NCBI GenBank assembly: GCA_000310025.1
Contig: FN649749.1
Span: 876,991 to 916,688 of the forward strand
Length of the DNA stretch: 39,698 nucleotides
Direction of reading: 5' to 3'
Origin: Ectocarpus siliculosus
Lineage: Eukaryota; Sar; Phaeophyceae; Ectocarpales; Ectocarpaceae
The notes beneath the pieces are model-generated. The model was not told the origin of the DNA and made no database searches. It saw only the letters and a program-made list of their open reading frames with translations. Made by a program: the position numbers and the translations under genes. Numbering within the stretch: position 1 is the first letter of the stretch; each line of letters starts with the position of its first letter. Positions 10,459 to 22,700 of the stretch are shown here, piece after piece.

Positions 10459-13400
10459 ATGGGGGACATGGGGATGGGGATGGGCCCTGAGATGGGCGGA
10501 GGAGGGGGCGGGGAAGAAGAGGATGAGAGGTGAGGCCAGAGTCGAGAGGGAGTGGCTTTTGCTAAGCCCGGCTACTGTCCTGTCGGCTACTTCACTTCCC
10601 CTGTCCTGTAGGCTGCTTCATAATACCTGGTACGCCCTACATTTGTACAAACGGCGACAGGCTTGCTGCAGGCTGCCTTAGACCGGTGATGTTCTGTCAA
10701 TAATAGCACTACACTTGCACTGCTGTCGTAACCTTTTGACACTACCAACGTGGCGGCTTTTCACATGCGAAGCAGACGTTACTCGGCACACAACCGTCTC
10801 CACCAACAAACCTCTACAACTTGTCTGCGCTGTTGTTGTCGATCTGTCAAACTTCCAAACCCAATCGATCCCCTGCGCCGACCACAGAATGACGACCCTG
10901 TTTCAGTAGACTGTACCCTTCTCGTGCAATGTCCATTCCGTAGCGAGGTAGAGAAATAGCAGCTACATCATAGCACAAAATGCAGCATGTTGGTTGCGTT
11001 TGTTGGACGAATGTTGGCAACCCCACTCCTTGTGCCGTCCACAGCAACAGCAGTACCCGAGAGCCCACCACCAAAGCTGTTGGCTGCATCCATAGACCCT
11101 GCCGAAGGCAGTGAGCCGTGCTATGAGGTGGTCGTCCTCTGCCGTCGTCGTTGCACGAGCAGGGTGCTGCTTTGTTTTTTTTGGTTGACTCGGCAATAAA
11201 TTTGGCAGCTGCTGTGTGAGCGAGGAATCCTGCAAGAGCTTAATGCCGATAAATACGAGCCGAGTCGCGCACGGGCGAAACACTTACCCCGAACCAGGCA
11301 CAACGCGAGCGCTGCCACAAAGTAGCAGCAGCATGCCCCATCTGATCCATCTTGGTTGCCGGGTTCAAAACTGACGAAGCTGTCCGGCGAGTCAATGCTG
11401 TTCAGTGTGCTTACATCAAGTGTCTTCTCAGCCCTGAATCCTCGCCCCAAATTGGCGGCCCCGCGCGCTCGCTGATCCCCCTTGGAAAGTACGATAGTCT
11501 TTGTTTCTATCAAACTGCTGTTGTGCAAACAGTTGAGAATATTTCAGTACCATTCGCAGGTTTTTTCGATTACGTAAACATGTTGGATAAAACATGCAAT
11601 CGGGGAAGTCGGGTTAGGGTTAGGGATAGGTTCTGCGTGCCCCCTCCCTGTTCTATTTCCTCATAAACTTAATTTCTCGCGAAGGCGGCCCGAATGTTTC
11701 GGCCACGTCGTTGTGATACTTCTAGTTCGCATGTCCCTCTTGCCAACCCCCCCCCCCCCCGCGCGCACACACTGCCGCACGCGTTTCGCAAAAAAAACGC
11801 AGACAATTCTACTCCTCCGAGAACGTTGCTCACAACACGAAGGTGCTGGAGTACTGCCGGACATCGCTGTGCGCCGTTGGGGGAATCGTGTCCGGTAAGG
11901 CGACAGCGACAAGCTTGAACGCCCGGAACTGTTTCGTACCTGATTTGCAGCACTCGCTCAAAGCGTCAATTATTTCCCGGAGCAACTGTGCGCTGGCGGG
12001 GGTTGTGATGTGGACTGAATTTTCCACTGAACGCTGGCTGCGGTTTTGATGTCGACTGACCGTCAACTGAGCGCTGGCTGCGGTTGTGATGTCAACACCT
12101 GCAAGGTCCTCTTGCTCTTGTTCCCGTGAATGCTCTTCCCCGGTGTTTAGAGCTTGTTGTGGCATGCTCGTGTTGGATCCATTGTCAAATTCATCAAGTT
12201 GGCTCCAGGAATATACGCGCGGCTAGACAGTTTTTCATGACGTTCAAAATCTAATCCTCCCCCGCCTCTGCGCTCTGTATTCTGCAGGGATCTTGGGGTT
12301 GACTGGACTGGTCGGGTTATTCTCCTATCTTATCCTGTACCTTGTCGGTAAGTGCATTCGTCTGTCGTCTTTGATCAGCAAGCCATTAGGTGTCGCACTC
12401 AAGGTGTGCCCCCCCCCCCCCCCCCCCCCCCNNNNNNNNNNNNNNNNNNNNNNNNNNNNNNNNNNNNNNNNNNNNNNNNNNNNNNNNNNNNNNNNNGTTA
12501 CCCTTCCACATAGCAAGATGTGTGAGTAGTGAAGAGCGACGAGATACCTAAGCTGGTTTGAGGGGTGTGTTTTGTCGAAGATCTTTAGGTTGCCTTCTTA
12601 GGGTGATCCCCCCCCCCCCCCCCCCCCCCCCTCCACTCCGATTCTTGCATTGAACCTTACTGTTATTATTTTGGTTCACCGGTTTGGTTCTGCCTGGCTT
12701 TCGCTCACGGTCTCTTAGTGAAGCAAAAAAGGTCCACGAGACAGTTGCTTCGCAGTAGAGGCTCGAAACAGGTCCAATGTTTGTGTGCGACGTTGCTACA
12801 ATCACATGAACCGCCGCTCACGCCGTTTGGTTAGCATCGCACCTTGAGGGTTGCACCATGACTTGTTGGGTTGGTGTACACGCTGATGTTCCTGCTCATG
12901 CGACAGCAGTAGTGTCGAGCTTAGGAATATTTTACGAAGAGCGTTCGGTACTCGGCGTACAACTGTAGTAGTAGTCTCCAAAGCCGATACACGAGTTTTT
13001 TGTCCATGTACGCCCGAGTGAGGTGCAACCTCAGTTTCTCTCACAACGCAACTGCCTTCACGACGTTTGGTCACTTTTCATGGTAACTGGTGAGAATCCT
13101 CCGAACGGCCGGAGGAGGATAAACACGGGCCACAGCTCGACACTGGCCTCACGGGCTTCGCAGCTTCGCAATAGGCATCTAATTCGCCACAGCTTGGCAC
13201 TTCCCTCATGGGCCTCGCAGGACAAGTCTAAACCGCCTTTACATTTGCGTGCCTTCGGCTGTTCGCTCGTTGTGTCACGTCTCTGGGCGTGTTGCGCTTC
13301 GTCCGTCCGTCTGCCCGCCGGACGACCCCCGCGACAGTTTCTTTGAGCTTGATGGTGAAAATGGGCACCACGGACGTGTCTCTGTACACGGCGGGGAAGG

Positions 13401-13498
13401 GCAAGCTGGCGATGTTCGCCTTCGGAGGGGTTGGCAACTACGCGTTGACGTACATCCTCTTCTGGACGCTGGCGTACACGTTAGTCTACATCTACTAG
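10459..13498 (+). CDS. EMC6: EMC6, ER membrane protein complex subunit 6
   Basis: Four exons: 10459-10529, 11803-11894, 12288-12347, 13338-13498, with phases 2, 1, 1 and GT-AG borders; 127 residues. EMC inserts and stabilises membrane proteins in the ER; EMC6 is a small core membrane subunit. Recognition rests on NTKVLEYCRTSLCAVGGIVS joined to GILGLTGLVGLFSYLILYL, and on the end ALTYILFWTLAYTLVYIY, which match the conserved LDYCRTS, GILGLTG and YVLFWT-x-x-Y features of EMC6. Two to three membrane segments are evident: around residues 42-75 and 105-127. The N terminus is a Met/Gly-rich and acidic stretch (MGDMGMGMGPEMGGGG), slightly longer than in animals (about 110 residues in human). ATG 10459 follows an in-frame TAG at about 10339. 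Intron 3 contains the poly-C tract and N gap, so its length is unknown; the coding exons are unaffected. The neighbours on both sides are on the opposite strand. Confidence 0.95.
11602..11662 (+). repeat. Telomere-like block family, copy 1
   Basis: gggttagggttagggatagg is followed by ttctgcgtgcccc, ctccctgttctatttcc. The same order occurs at 21420-21484 (plus) and 34672-34738 (minus). It lies in EMC6 intron 1. Confidence 0.85.
11983..12102 (+). repeat. Short minisatellite, three units of 36-42 bp
   Basis: Three diverged repeats of caactgagcgctggctgcgg followed by ttgtgatgtcgact-like sequence, at about 11983, 12025 and 12067. Located in EMC6 intron 2, just after the exon 2 donor at 11895. Confidence 0.75.
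12409..12496. other. Assembly gap: poly-C followed by 65 N
   Basis: About 23 C (12409-12431) then N from 12432 to 12496. The gap is inside EMC6 intron 3. A second poly-C run at 12608-12631 lies shortly downstream. Confidence 0.98.
12497..12577 (+). repeat. Dispersed repeat B, copy in EMC6 intron 3
   Basis: ttacccttccacatagcaag, atgtgtgag, gaagagcgac, gagatacct and tttgaggggtgtgttttgtc, the inverted partner of 10022-10102. Its left boundary is hidden by the N gap. Confidence 0.8.
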
Positions 13499-14122
13499 CG
13501 CGGGTGCTCGTGCGACGGCGGCACATCTTTGTGTTGTCCAGAGGGTGGCGGTGTGGGGCAAAAGTGTCGGGGTGTAAGAATACGAGGATGGGTGTATGTG
13601 TTGATAACGCAAGCAAACCAGTTGGTCCGAGTGCATTGTTTGTGGAGCGCTTTCATCTGTGTGAGATGAGGATGCTTCCCCGTTTTGTTTTGTGCTACAA
13701 AGTATGCCAGCTAGGGCCGCTATAAAGTACGAAAGTCGGCAGGCTTCGTGCTGCGGTCCGTCGTTCGTCGCGTAATTTCATTTTGGCCAGCGTGACACGG
13801 ATTGGACTAGACAGGCCGCAGAGATTTTGAGATTCGGCTACGTGGAAGCTCGTATCCAATGGACTGGTTGAGCGAGGCCATTCACCGCCACCATGCCCAT
13901 GCCCGCTCTTGCCCCCAGGAGAGAACAATACAATTATTCCCATGTGCCTTATCGTCACAGCCACCAAGTATTTTACCGGGCGCTTGTCATTCCCTGAGAA
14001 CGAGCGTCAATATCTAGACTACCTGACGTGGCGTAACACCTAAGCCAAGTGTTAGCTGATACACCATGCTTGAGTCGAGGCTATGCTGATGAATGTTTTT
14101 CAGCTGCGGATTTTCCTCTCAG

Positions 14123-15780
14123 TCATCGGGTCGTTCTTGGCGGTGCCGCAAGGCGGTGTCCACGCTTTTTGTTGTTCTCCTTGCTCAAGATTCGCTCCTG
14201 CCTCAGCTCGTCCTCCACCTTTGGTCCAAACACAACGCAAGGCCAGCGGCGCGTGGCGGCGACGACAATAGAGCGGTTAGCACCCAACCAGGAGGATATG
14301 GGAGAGTCGCACAAATGGCGAGAAGTGATGACTACTACGCAATCGGAAACGGGTCACGCGCGACACCCTCTATACTTGTGCTGTTCTGTCTCTGTAACGT
14401 TTCCTATATCGTGCCTGTTGTCGCTCCGATGGCCATGCTTCTCTTCCAGCTTTAGAGGGGCGAAGAGATAGTGATTGCTGTATAATCGCGAGTGTGAAAG
14501 TGGGATGAACAACATGCACGTGGGAAAGCTTAACGAGGCTCTTCGTCGAGGGAGGCAAGACTACTGAGCACCAAATATAGACAGGGTCAAATTGCAAGAA
14601 GTCAAACAGTGAAGGTAAGAATGTAGCCATCTCATCGAATAACAGCCTACTCGGATATTCGCGGGCTGCTTTTCCAATGCTATCCTTCCTCTCCTACACT
14701 TTCTTTGAACACTTATTCCTTTTTCTTCTCTAGGTCTCCACCTTCTTCAGACGATGTTCCAACTGTGCTCGTTCCGCCTCCAGCACGGCTAGCGTAGCCT
14801 CTGCTCTCGCCGTGCTCATGGCCATGGTTGTCGTCGTACGAACGGTTTCCCTTTCAAAAACAGAAAGTAACAAACAGGAACGATGAGACACTCGTCGTCG
14901 GTCCAACGTATACTTTTCCTCTCGAGTGTGATGACGACATAGTTTCGGGTGCAACAGATCGGCTTCCCCCATATCACCATGCACTGCTCGTAGGCGTTCG
15001 TTTTGGTCGCGTGACAGTTCGCCACAACTTGGCCTGCGGCACGTGATCCACGTCGGTTGGCGTGATAGCAAAAGGTAGGTGAAGCCTTGAGCTTTTTTCG
15101 AGAGTTCACCAACCATACACAGATTTCTTGTGGTACTGTACCACGGCGGACTGTGCTCGCGACAGTAAGCACGTCTGCAGCAGAATGCAAATCTCTCCTT
15201 GGAAATTTTGTGGGAACATCTGGGAGGTAAACCACGTTATTCCTTATGCAAACAATACGCAATATTTGGCTGAAATCGCCAGGATGTGCTACAGGAAACT
15301 CTGCCCTGGGAGCACATGGGACGAAAAGGTTCATTCGTATTGACAAAACCTCCATAAGATAAAGCGTGCTCGTCGACATACCAACCGTATGTAGATGATG
15401 GCTTGATGCCAATATCTTGGCGTCGCGAGGAGACTAATCTATTGTGTTTTATCTTGCCCGTGGGCTTATCAATAAATAGAACCCTTCTCATAGATCACCT
15501 TGGAGTGTCTGTGGCGTAGTCGGTAAGGCTGATCGCTGCGCTACTTGTGAGCGATCTTGACGTTGTTCTGCCCGAAGGAACCCCGCTTCCACAGTACGCC
15601 GAAGGCAGCCCCCGCCCACCCTTCGAAGAACTAAAAGAAGCAGCGGTGCCTGCAGATCGTGCGCTCGCCGTTGGTTCTTCATGTCTCGCTGTCCTATTCG
15701 TACCATCACCACCACCACCACTTCTGTGCGAAGCTGGGGCGGCTATCGTTGCGGGGATTTCTTCGCCTTCCTTCGGTCGT
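14123..15780 (-). CDS. Hypothetical Ser/Gly-rich protein with C-terminal coiled coil (5' end not resolved)
   Basis: Three phase-compatible exons: 15780-15499, 14850-14742 and 14218-14123 (TGA stop), giving at least about 160 residues. The first exon encodes a low-complexity Ser/Thr/Gly/Arg-rich segment (SHRSGGGGDGTN, ASFSSSKGGRG). The second runs into a regular heptad helix (ATLAVLEAERAQLEHRLKK), and the third continues it (VEDELRQERILSKENNKKRG) before a basic Pro-rich tail. That the helix register continues across the predicted junction supports the splice, although the donor AAG|GTGGAG is weak. Without splicing, exon 2 would stop two codons later (ET then TAG). No family was recognised; disordered regions plus a short coiled coil fit many scaffold or adaptor proteins. 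An upstream first exon is likely because 15780 is read as an acceptor border (taacag) with phase 2. It converges with EMC6 and diverges from the UBAC2-like gene. Confidence 0.45.
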
Positions 15781-16777
15781 CTGTTAGACCGCTCGAGGGA
15801 GCGGCGAGGGGTTCCTTTGCATTGCTGATGATGCCGACACCGCGATGACAATCGAGACTGCTCCTTAGCTCTGAGTGGTGGGCGGGAGATGCGCAACAGA
15901 CAAGGATATAGAAAATGCCAGCACACGTTTCGGGTACGGCTTGTTGTCTTAGCAATTACATGAAGTCTGTAGACATTTTTCATGTGTCACTGTGGCGGTG
16001 TGGCGCTTTTGCATAGCCACTCGCAGTTCGAAATGAAAGAGTAGAGTACCGCCGCGCTTATCCACTGAGTTTTTTATTTCGCTCGAATACCCCACGGCAC
16101 AGCCGAGTAAACTCACGTGGTGTGTTCGTCGTTAGCTGGCATGTATGTTCGACCGAGAGCAGCCGGGCTGCACCAACGCTTGCTGCGTGCTGGTGTTTCC
16201 TGACGGTCGATCGTCTAGAAATGAAGCCCAAATATCGCTGGCACCGTCTGACTCTCGACACTCGACTTATTCCACTCTGGAAGCACCGGCGATTGTTTCG
16301 GTATGTAGTATGTAGCACACCGGCGCCGTCCTGCTGCTCTCGGCGCTATGCTCTTCCCAGCGTCCGCGTGCCCCTCTCTCAAATATCGACTGGGGGGATA
16401 TATTTGTGGATGCGTGGTATAAAGTGCAAGACCAGCGGTGATTGGTGAGAGATAAGTGACGTGGCAAACAAACTGACATGTTATCTGTAGCAACCTGCAG
16501 CAGCATCCTGCATAATGGATACCTGTGAAATGAAACGGTCGTGACCCATTCCGCGAACGGTAACCGGGGCATCGCACTTGGTATCGATGCCATACCGCCA
16601 ACTTGCTCAATACGCTCTGCGTTCCCCGCTCTCTAGCTTGTAGCTCTTTGCATGTAGGTTCGCTTCGCCGGTGCTGTGTAGCTACGACGGACTCGGAGCG
16701 GGGTGTGGCTGCGCACGGATATCATAGGCGACAGGCACTGACTAGGGTACTGCGGCGTGGGAGTTGCTCGGTCCAGG

Positions 16778-19700
16778 ATGTTTGCAGGATTTGGTGAGAG
16801 CGTAGCTGTTGCGAGCGATACAGTATGTAAGAAGAAGTTACAAACACTCCGCAAGCCATTGCGTTTGTTACCTCTGGTCTGCTGTAGTCTACAGCAAGCA
16901 CGAAGAAGAGGTTTAACTCGGGCGCGTATGCATACGTCCACGTGCACGCCCCTCTTGCTGCTCTTCCACTGCGCAATATGTATTCCAGCGCAGCGTGGAA
17001 TTAAAACTTGCCGCAATATTGCTTCATGTTCCCTATCAACTTGTATTATAGTTGAATGCTGCTCGGGACAAACTCGTGCTGCTCACACCGACCCCGTCTC
17101 TCTGTATTTGCGTTGAAATCGGCGTGCCTCAGTCCTTTTGCTGCATTGGGTTGCTCTTTGCTTGTGCTGCAAGCGTATCACACGACGCATATTTAAGCGG
17201 CAGCAGGCAACATCAGTCCGGTACAAGTTGCACGCGCATCGTGCAAGTTTTGGCAACCGCCTCTGCCGCTCACTGCCGTTTGGCTGGCTCCTCCCTTTTT
17301 CAGATCAGTGTCGGAATGTACAGTACGTCTTGATGCCTGCAACATCGATACCTCAACATGCAAACGTAAGGCATATGCCTACGCTGCGTGGGTCATGACC
17401 ATATACAATCGAACCTCACTGTGTAGCTTGAAGGAGGATGCAGCAGGACGAGTACTTCGAGCTACACATGAGTTTCGTTTGTGAATAGCCACGACCGTGC
17501 AGATATTTGGCAGCGCTCTGTCGGTCGCCGGTTTGGGTCACCCCCCTTGCGTAACACACAACTCTTATTTTGTTTAGCAACAGCAGCAGTTCGGCCAGGC
17601 ACAAGTTCGAAGCGGAACGAATGCACATGCGTGATGTTTTGGCAAACGTCTCTCCCTTTCTCACCGTTTGGCTGGCTACTTTCATTTTAGAGCAGTGTAG
17701 GAGTACGTAAAACATGTCTAGAAAATCGAGACCTTAATAAACAACCGTGAGGCTAACCGTACGCCCCGGTAGGCTAGTTGGTATCCTCGCAACCTTCTAA
17801 TGGCCAGGGCCACGGGTTCGAATCCCGGCGTAAGCGAGCTTTTCCTTGCAAAGTGAGTTTTTTCTCTCGCTTCCGTTCCTGGTGGGGGAAAGCGCTGCTA
17901 TGGTTCGTGTGTACACTTTTAGGGAAGAGAGTGCTGCACTCTTATCGCATCGAAGGCAAGGCAAGCACGGCCGGAGGGGTGGAGGGAGAGGAACCCTTCT
18001 GTTGTGACCACGGATTGGAGCCAGGTCCTATGCACCCGACAGAAAAGCTATCAGCTGTGAGAGCCACATGATATAATGTGAAAAATAGAAGGCATATGCC
18101 TACAGATTTTACGGTTTGAGTGTCCGACCCCTCCGTCGCCTTCCTCACCTTCTTCGTTGATATGGGAGGGGTGGTGACATTCCGCCCCCCAAGCCGGCGC
18201 CAAGAAAGCTGCCAGAGAACTTCGCTGGTCATGGGCGTGCACAAACGAATTCACTGCTGTAGCTTTGAAGTAGAGAGCACCATGACGCAGACCTATGTCC
18301 CATTCGTACATCGACTGAACGGGACATAGGTATTCGCCCTGCTTCACTTTTCTTCAAAGCTTCAGCGAGTTCGTTTGAGCACGCCGAGTACCAGCGCAGG
18401 CTTTCTGGCAGGTTTTTCGCCTCCGCCTTGGGGAGCGGAAAGTCACCGCCCTTTCTGTGTCAACGGAAAATACGCGAGGGGATCATGCGAGGAGGAGGGG
18501 TAGAGGGGTCGGGTACTCGTACTGTACGATAGGGCATATGCCTTGCGCTTGAAACCTGAACTCACGTAAACGATGTTACGGGGGTCTGATCGTGCCACCC
18601 CAAATCCCAGCTTTGTAAACTACTCATCGGCATCCCCTACGAAACAGGAGGCCGAGAGAGAGAGCGAGAGAGAGAGAGACAGAGAGTCGCACACACAACC
18701 CACAGACAGGTAGACAGAGAAAGAGAGAGAGAGAGGAGTATCAAATCCAGTCTGTGAGGTTTGATTAGACCAGTGGCCGAGCTGACTCGTCTGCTGGTTT
18801 CATTTCGACTGCGAGCTAGCACAACAGCAGGGGGAGGCCCGCGACTGAGAACGACCTCGTAGCCTTTCCCTCTCTATATTATGCTACTGTCGGGGAAAAA
18901 AATAGACACTCTCTTACAGTCGTGGCTCCGATATACAAGAGGTTACCACATGAGAGGGGCCTCCGATATCGGAGGGTCGAGGGCCCTTGTCACACCACCT
19001 TCTTGTATCGGAGCCCCGACCGCTGTATCGAGAAAAGCTCCATCCACCCCCTTGTTGCGCGTGCGTGTGGTGTGTGTGTTTTCGTCGTTCGCAGGGAGCT
19101 CGCCCGTGACCAGGGGGATCTTGGCGTCCACCCTCGTGGCGTCCGCTGTCCTTCACGCGAGAGACCCGGACGGTACCCTCAACGTCACCCTCGGTGAGTT
19201 TGCAATCAAGTTGGCATGCAGACAATACCACCGGAGAGATGGTACTCCCCCCCCCAGACCAAATTTAAAACCTCGATTGCTCCACTACCACGCTCGTGCC
19301 AACACCAACGGTTGGATCACATATCGTCGAGGGCTTTCCGAAGAGCTATTGTATCGAGCTCTTTCCACACACCCTTGGTTATGGAAAAATCGAGCTTTGA
19401 CGAGGGGGAGTGCCATCTCTTAGCCTCTTACGATTATAACAAAGGCAACCGCTTGGGCGGAAGAATAACCAACCAACCCTTGCTCGAGGATACGGGCTGC
19501 AAGTGCTGGGAGTGGTCAATCGAATTTCTGCCTTGAAGAAGGCACAGCGGCCGTGGTTTTTCTTGCGGTAGCTATTTTACGTTGTCGAGGAAGCCCAAAT
19601 ATGTGGAGTTGTCTTCGCAAACGAGCGACCCGGCAAGCCCTCTGGTGTTCTGCCGCTTGGTAGATCGGTAGTCCTTGGGGATGCTCAATCGGTGACCTGC

Positions 19701-22700
19701 TGTGCTCGTTGATGGTGTCTTGGCGGCTGCAAGACGCTATCTTGCTTGCCGAGCGCTATCATCGGTGTAGTAGTAAAATTCCGGCGTCGAGTCGACCAAC
19801 TGATGTATGCATCTGAGCAATCCTAACCGTTCCTGTACGCATGCGTTTGCGTTCCTGTACACATGCGTTTGCGAAAGACCAATCAAAGGGCATCTCACAA
19901 TGGGAAATATTTTGTTTAATTTAGGACGCACCCGTGTTTTGCTTGCTTTCCTATGAGCAAGGCAGCCCCTTTCCGAGAAAGCTGTACCTCGTTTTTATCG
20001 TCCGTGGTTTCTCGCAGATGTTTGGCGGGTGCTGACCGAGGGTGAGATTTGGCGGCTTCTCTCCTGTCATACTGTGTGCACCAGGTGAGATCCGCGCCTC
20101 CCTGTTGGTTGTCGTTGTTGTTTTGTTCTGATGTACTGTTGCTGTTGGGCTTTTGTTTTTGTTGTTGTTGTTGCCGAAACATAGCCCGCAGGCCTGGTGA
20201 CCGCATGCCCCAAATTTCTTTTATTTTTTCTTCACGCTTGGCGGGAGTGGTTTGCTCCCAAGCTTTCATTTCTAAGCGATCGGCGTGTCTACCTCGCTGC
20301 TTGATATCGTCGGTTCCGTGTCACCGGGGGGTTCGCTGCCAGGCCAGCTTGTTGTCCTCCCCCCCTTCGATATTTGGGGTACGCATGCTAGCAGCGGGCC
20401 CCCACATTTCGTTAAGTGTTGAATGTCTCAAGTGTTGAATGTCCAGGTTGCCTGTTTTTGCTCTCTGTGTCCACTGTCGTCACTTTTTCTTACAAATCAC
20501 GACTTCATTTTCCAACACGTCTACGCTTTTGCCTACTGTTGCCCCACCTCAACCGTGTGTCCTAGCATGGGGCCGTTGCTAGCGAGCTCCCTTTCTCTTT
20601 ACCGCCTCCGTGCGCTGGAACCCTTGCTCGGGTCGAAGAAATTCGGGGCATTCGCGGCAGTAACCTCTGCTCTAGCTCTGCCTTTCGAAGCCACCGCTGG
20701 GGTCTACTTCGGGACTGTCAGGTGCAAATCTCGGGACTGTCAGGTTTTGGTTACGACACTTGTCAATTGACGGTCTGGCCGCGAAAATATAGTTGTGTAC
20801 TTGAGGAGACAGAGGTTCGCATCGGTAGACTATGAGACAAGCTTTTGAGGGCTTGCCACGACAGTGAGAAAAAAGGAGAACGAGCATGGTCGTTTTTTAA
20901 GAAGTGGGCCGTGTCTGACGCAGGGGAGAGCTTCTGTGTTGTTTTGCCAGGCGTTTCGTGTAAGTTTTGCGTCGGTCGGCGTGGCGGGGAAAGGGCTCCA
21001 AGAACTACCGGTGAGTAGCACAAATGTATCACACACCATGGACTGTAGTGATTGGAGGTCCTCATCTATCTCCACACCAACAAAAGCAGTGGCGTGTTAT
21101 GGTCCAATAGATGTTCGCGAAGAATGATCTCACGTGCCAGCAGCTTACAACAGTAACGCCTCCTTCCTTTTTCTGGTACCAACACCGCGCGGCGTCGTCG
21201 GCAGACTAACCCCCGGGCCCATCCCGCTGGTGTTCGCGTTGTTGGTGGTGTACTACGCCATCGTGCCCCCGTCTAAGCCGCGGTATTTCGGGGTCCTGGG
21301 TCTGGACTTCTCGGATAAGGCATTTACGTTTGTGGTGGCGGGGATGGTGAGAAAGAGATAAGAGCAAGAAAGCAGTAGCCCTGGCACGGTTTTTCGTGTA
21401 TGTCAACATGTAGTATGATCGGGGGAAGTTGGGTTAGGTTTACGGATAGGGTCTGCGTACCCCCTCCCTATTCTATTTCCTTGTAATTTTGTTTTTTTGA
21501 AGGGGGTATGAGCAACGTCTATTGGAATCTGGTGGTGCCGGTGTCGAGGAAAGTGTTGAAACGCCGCGGATGAGGCGTTCGCGCTTGCGGTGGCAGGGGT
21601 GGCGAGGTATTTATCAACAACAGGGCAACGAACCAAGGTTGTGCGGCGCAAACATATGTAGCGATCACGTTTGCGTCGCCTCGGGTGACGTAATTGCGTT
21701 TGCCGAGGCGGAGGAGTTGTGAAATTTCGGCGCTTGAGAACCCAATAGAAGCAGTTTCAGTTTATCCCAGGCGTTCAGGAACCGTAGGAGGGATAGGTCG
21801 TATCGATCTCGCTATTGTGTGCAGTTTTACGTCGCTTTGCACTCCTTCCTCCCCCCTCTTGTCGACACCCCTGATACTCAGTGAAGCACCCACCCTAAAC
21901 GAGACCTTGTTATAGGGTTGCGGGCGTCTAACGTGCAGGCGTTTTCTGGGGTGTGTGTGATGCAAAGGATGGGAGAGAAATGCGATCCCCACCATGGACA
22001 CCCACCTGTCCAACTCTTGTTTTCTTCGTAGCTGACAGTGCAACCAGACGCGTTCTTTTTCGTCGCCAACCTCTCGAACTATAAACGATACTGTTTGTTC
22101 CGTCTCCAAGCTCCGCAGCAAACGGCAGCCTGCTTAGTGTCCGTCTTCTCTCCAAGCGCTACGACCCGAACCTCACATTATCCACACGTTCGTTTGCGTG
22201 GCATTTCTCACTGCTGCTGTCTGGTGTTGGAAGTTGGCGTCGTGCGAGGGGTGGGATTCCATCGTCCCCGCCGTCTGCGGGGCGCTGGTGGGCGGGCTCT
22301 ACCTCATGGATACGATGTCGATCCAGGCGCTGCGCTTTCCCAACGTCGTCCACCGATGCTTCTCTGTGAGTGGCCGTTGGTCAGGCGGCGTGTGGTTTTC
22401 CTGTGTGTTGCATCCAACCCACCCGAGTCCCTTAGGTTGCATAAGATTCCACGCCCGCTTATGTTCTAATCGCGATTATTCTGCTGCGATACCACTCAGG
22501 GAAGACTTCGAGACATGCCCTCGGAGTTGGCATTCGCTCGAACGAGTGGTCTTGAAGGGATTGCGTGTATGCTTTCTACATACAGTGAAAGCGCTTGTAG
22601 GTCCTTGTATATATATACACTCGCAACGATTTTCGTCAAGAGCTTGCCGGAATCGCGTCATTGGATAGCGGCATCCTCTCGGTCGTATAGTGTGCGTGTA

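Noticed and set aside
17763-17838. Functional tRNA gene
   Set aside because: A and B boxes are present, but the 5' and 3' ends do not form an acceptor stem and the anticodon arm is poor. Better read as the head of a tRNA-derived repeat.
20978-21012. Extra exon of the UBAC2-like gene (FASVGVAGKGLQELP)
   Set aside because: It would end in phase 0 while the next exon at 21205 needs phase 2. Direct joining of 20721 to 21205 fits both phase and family alignment.
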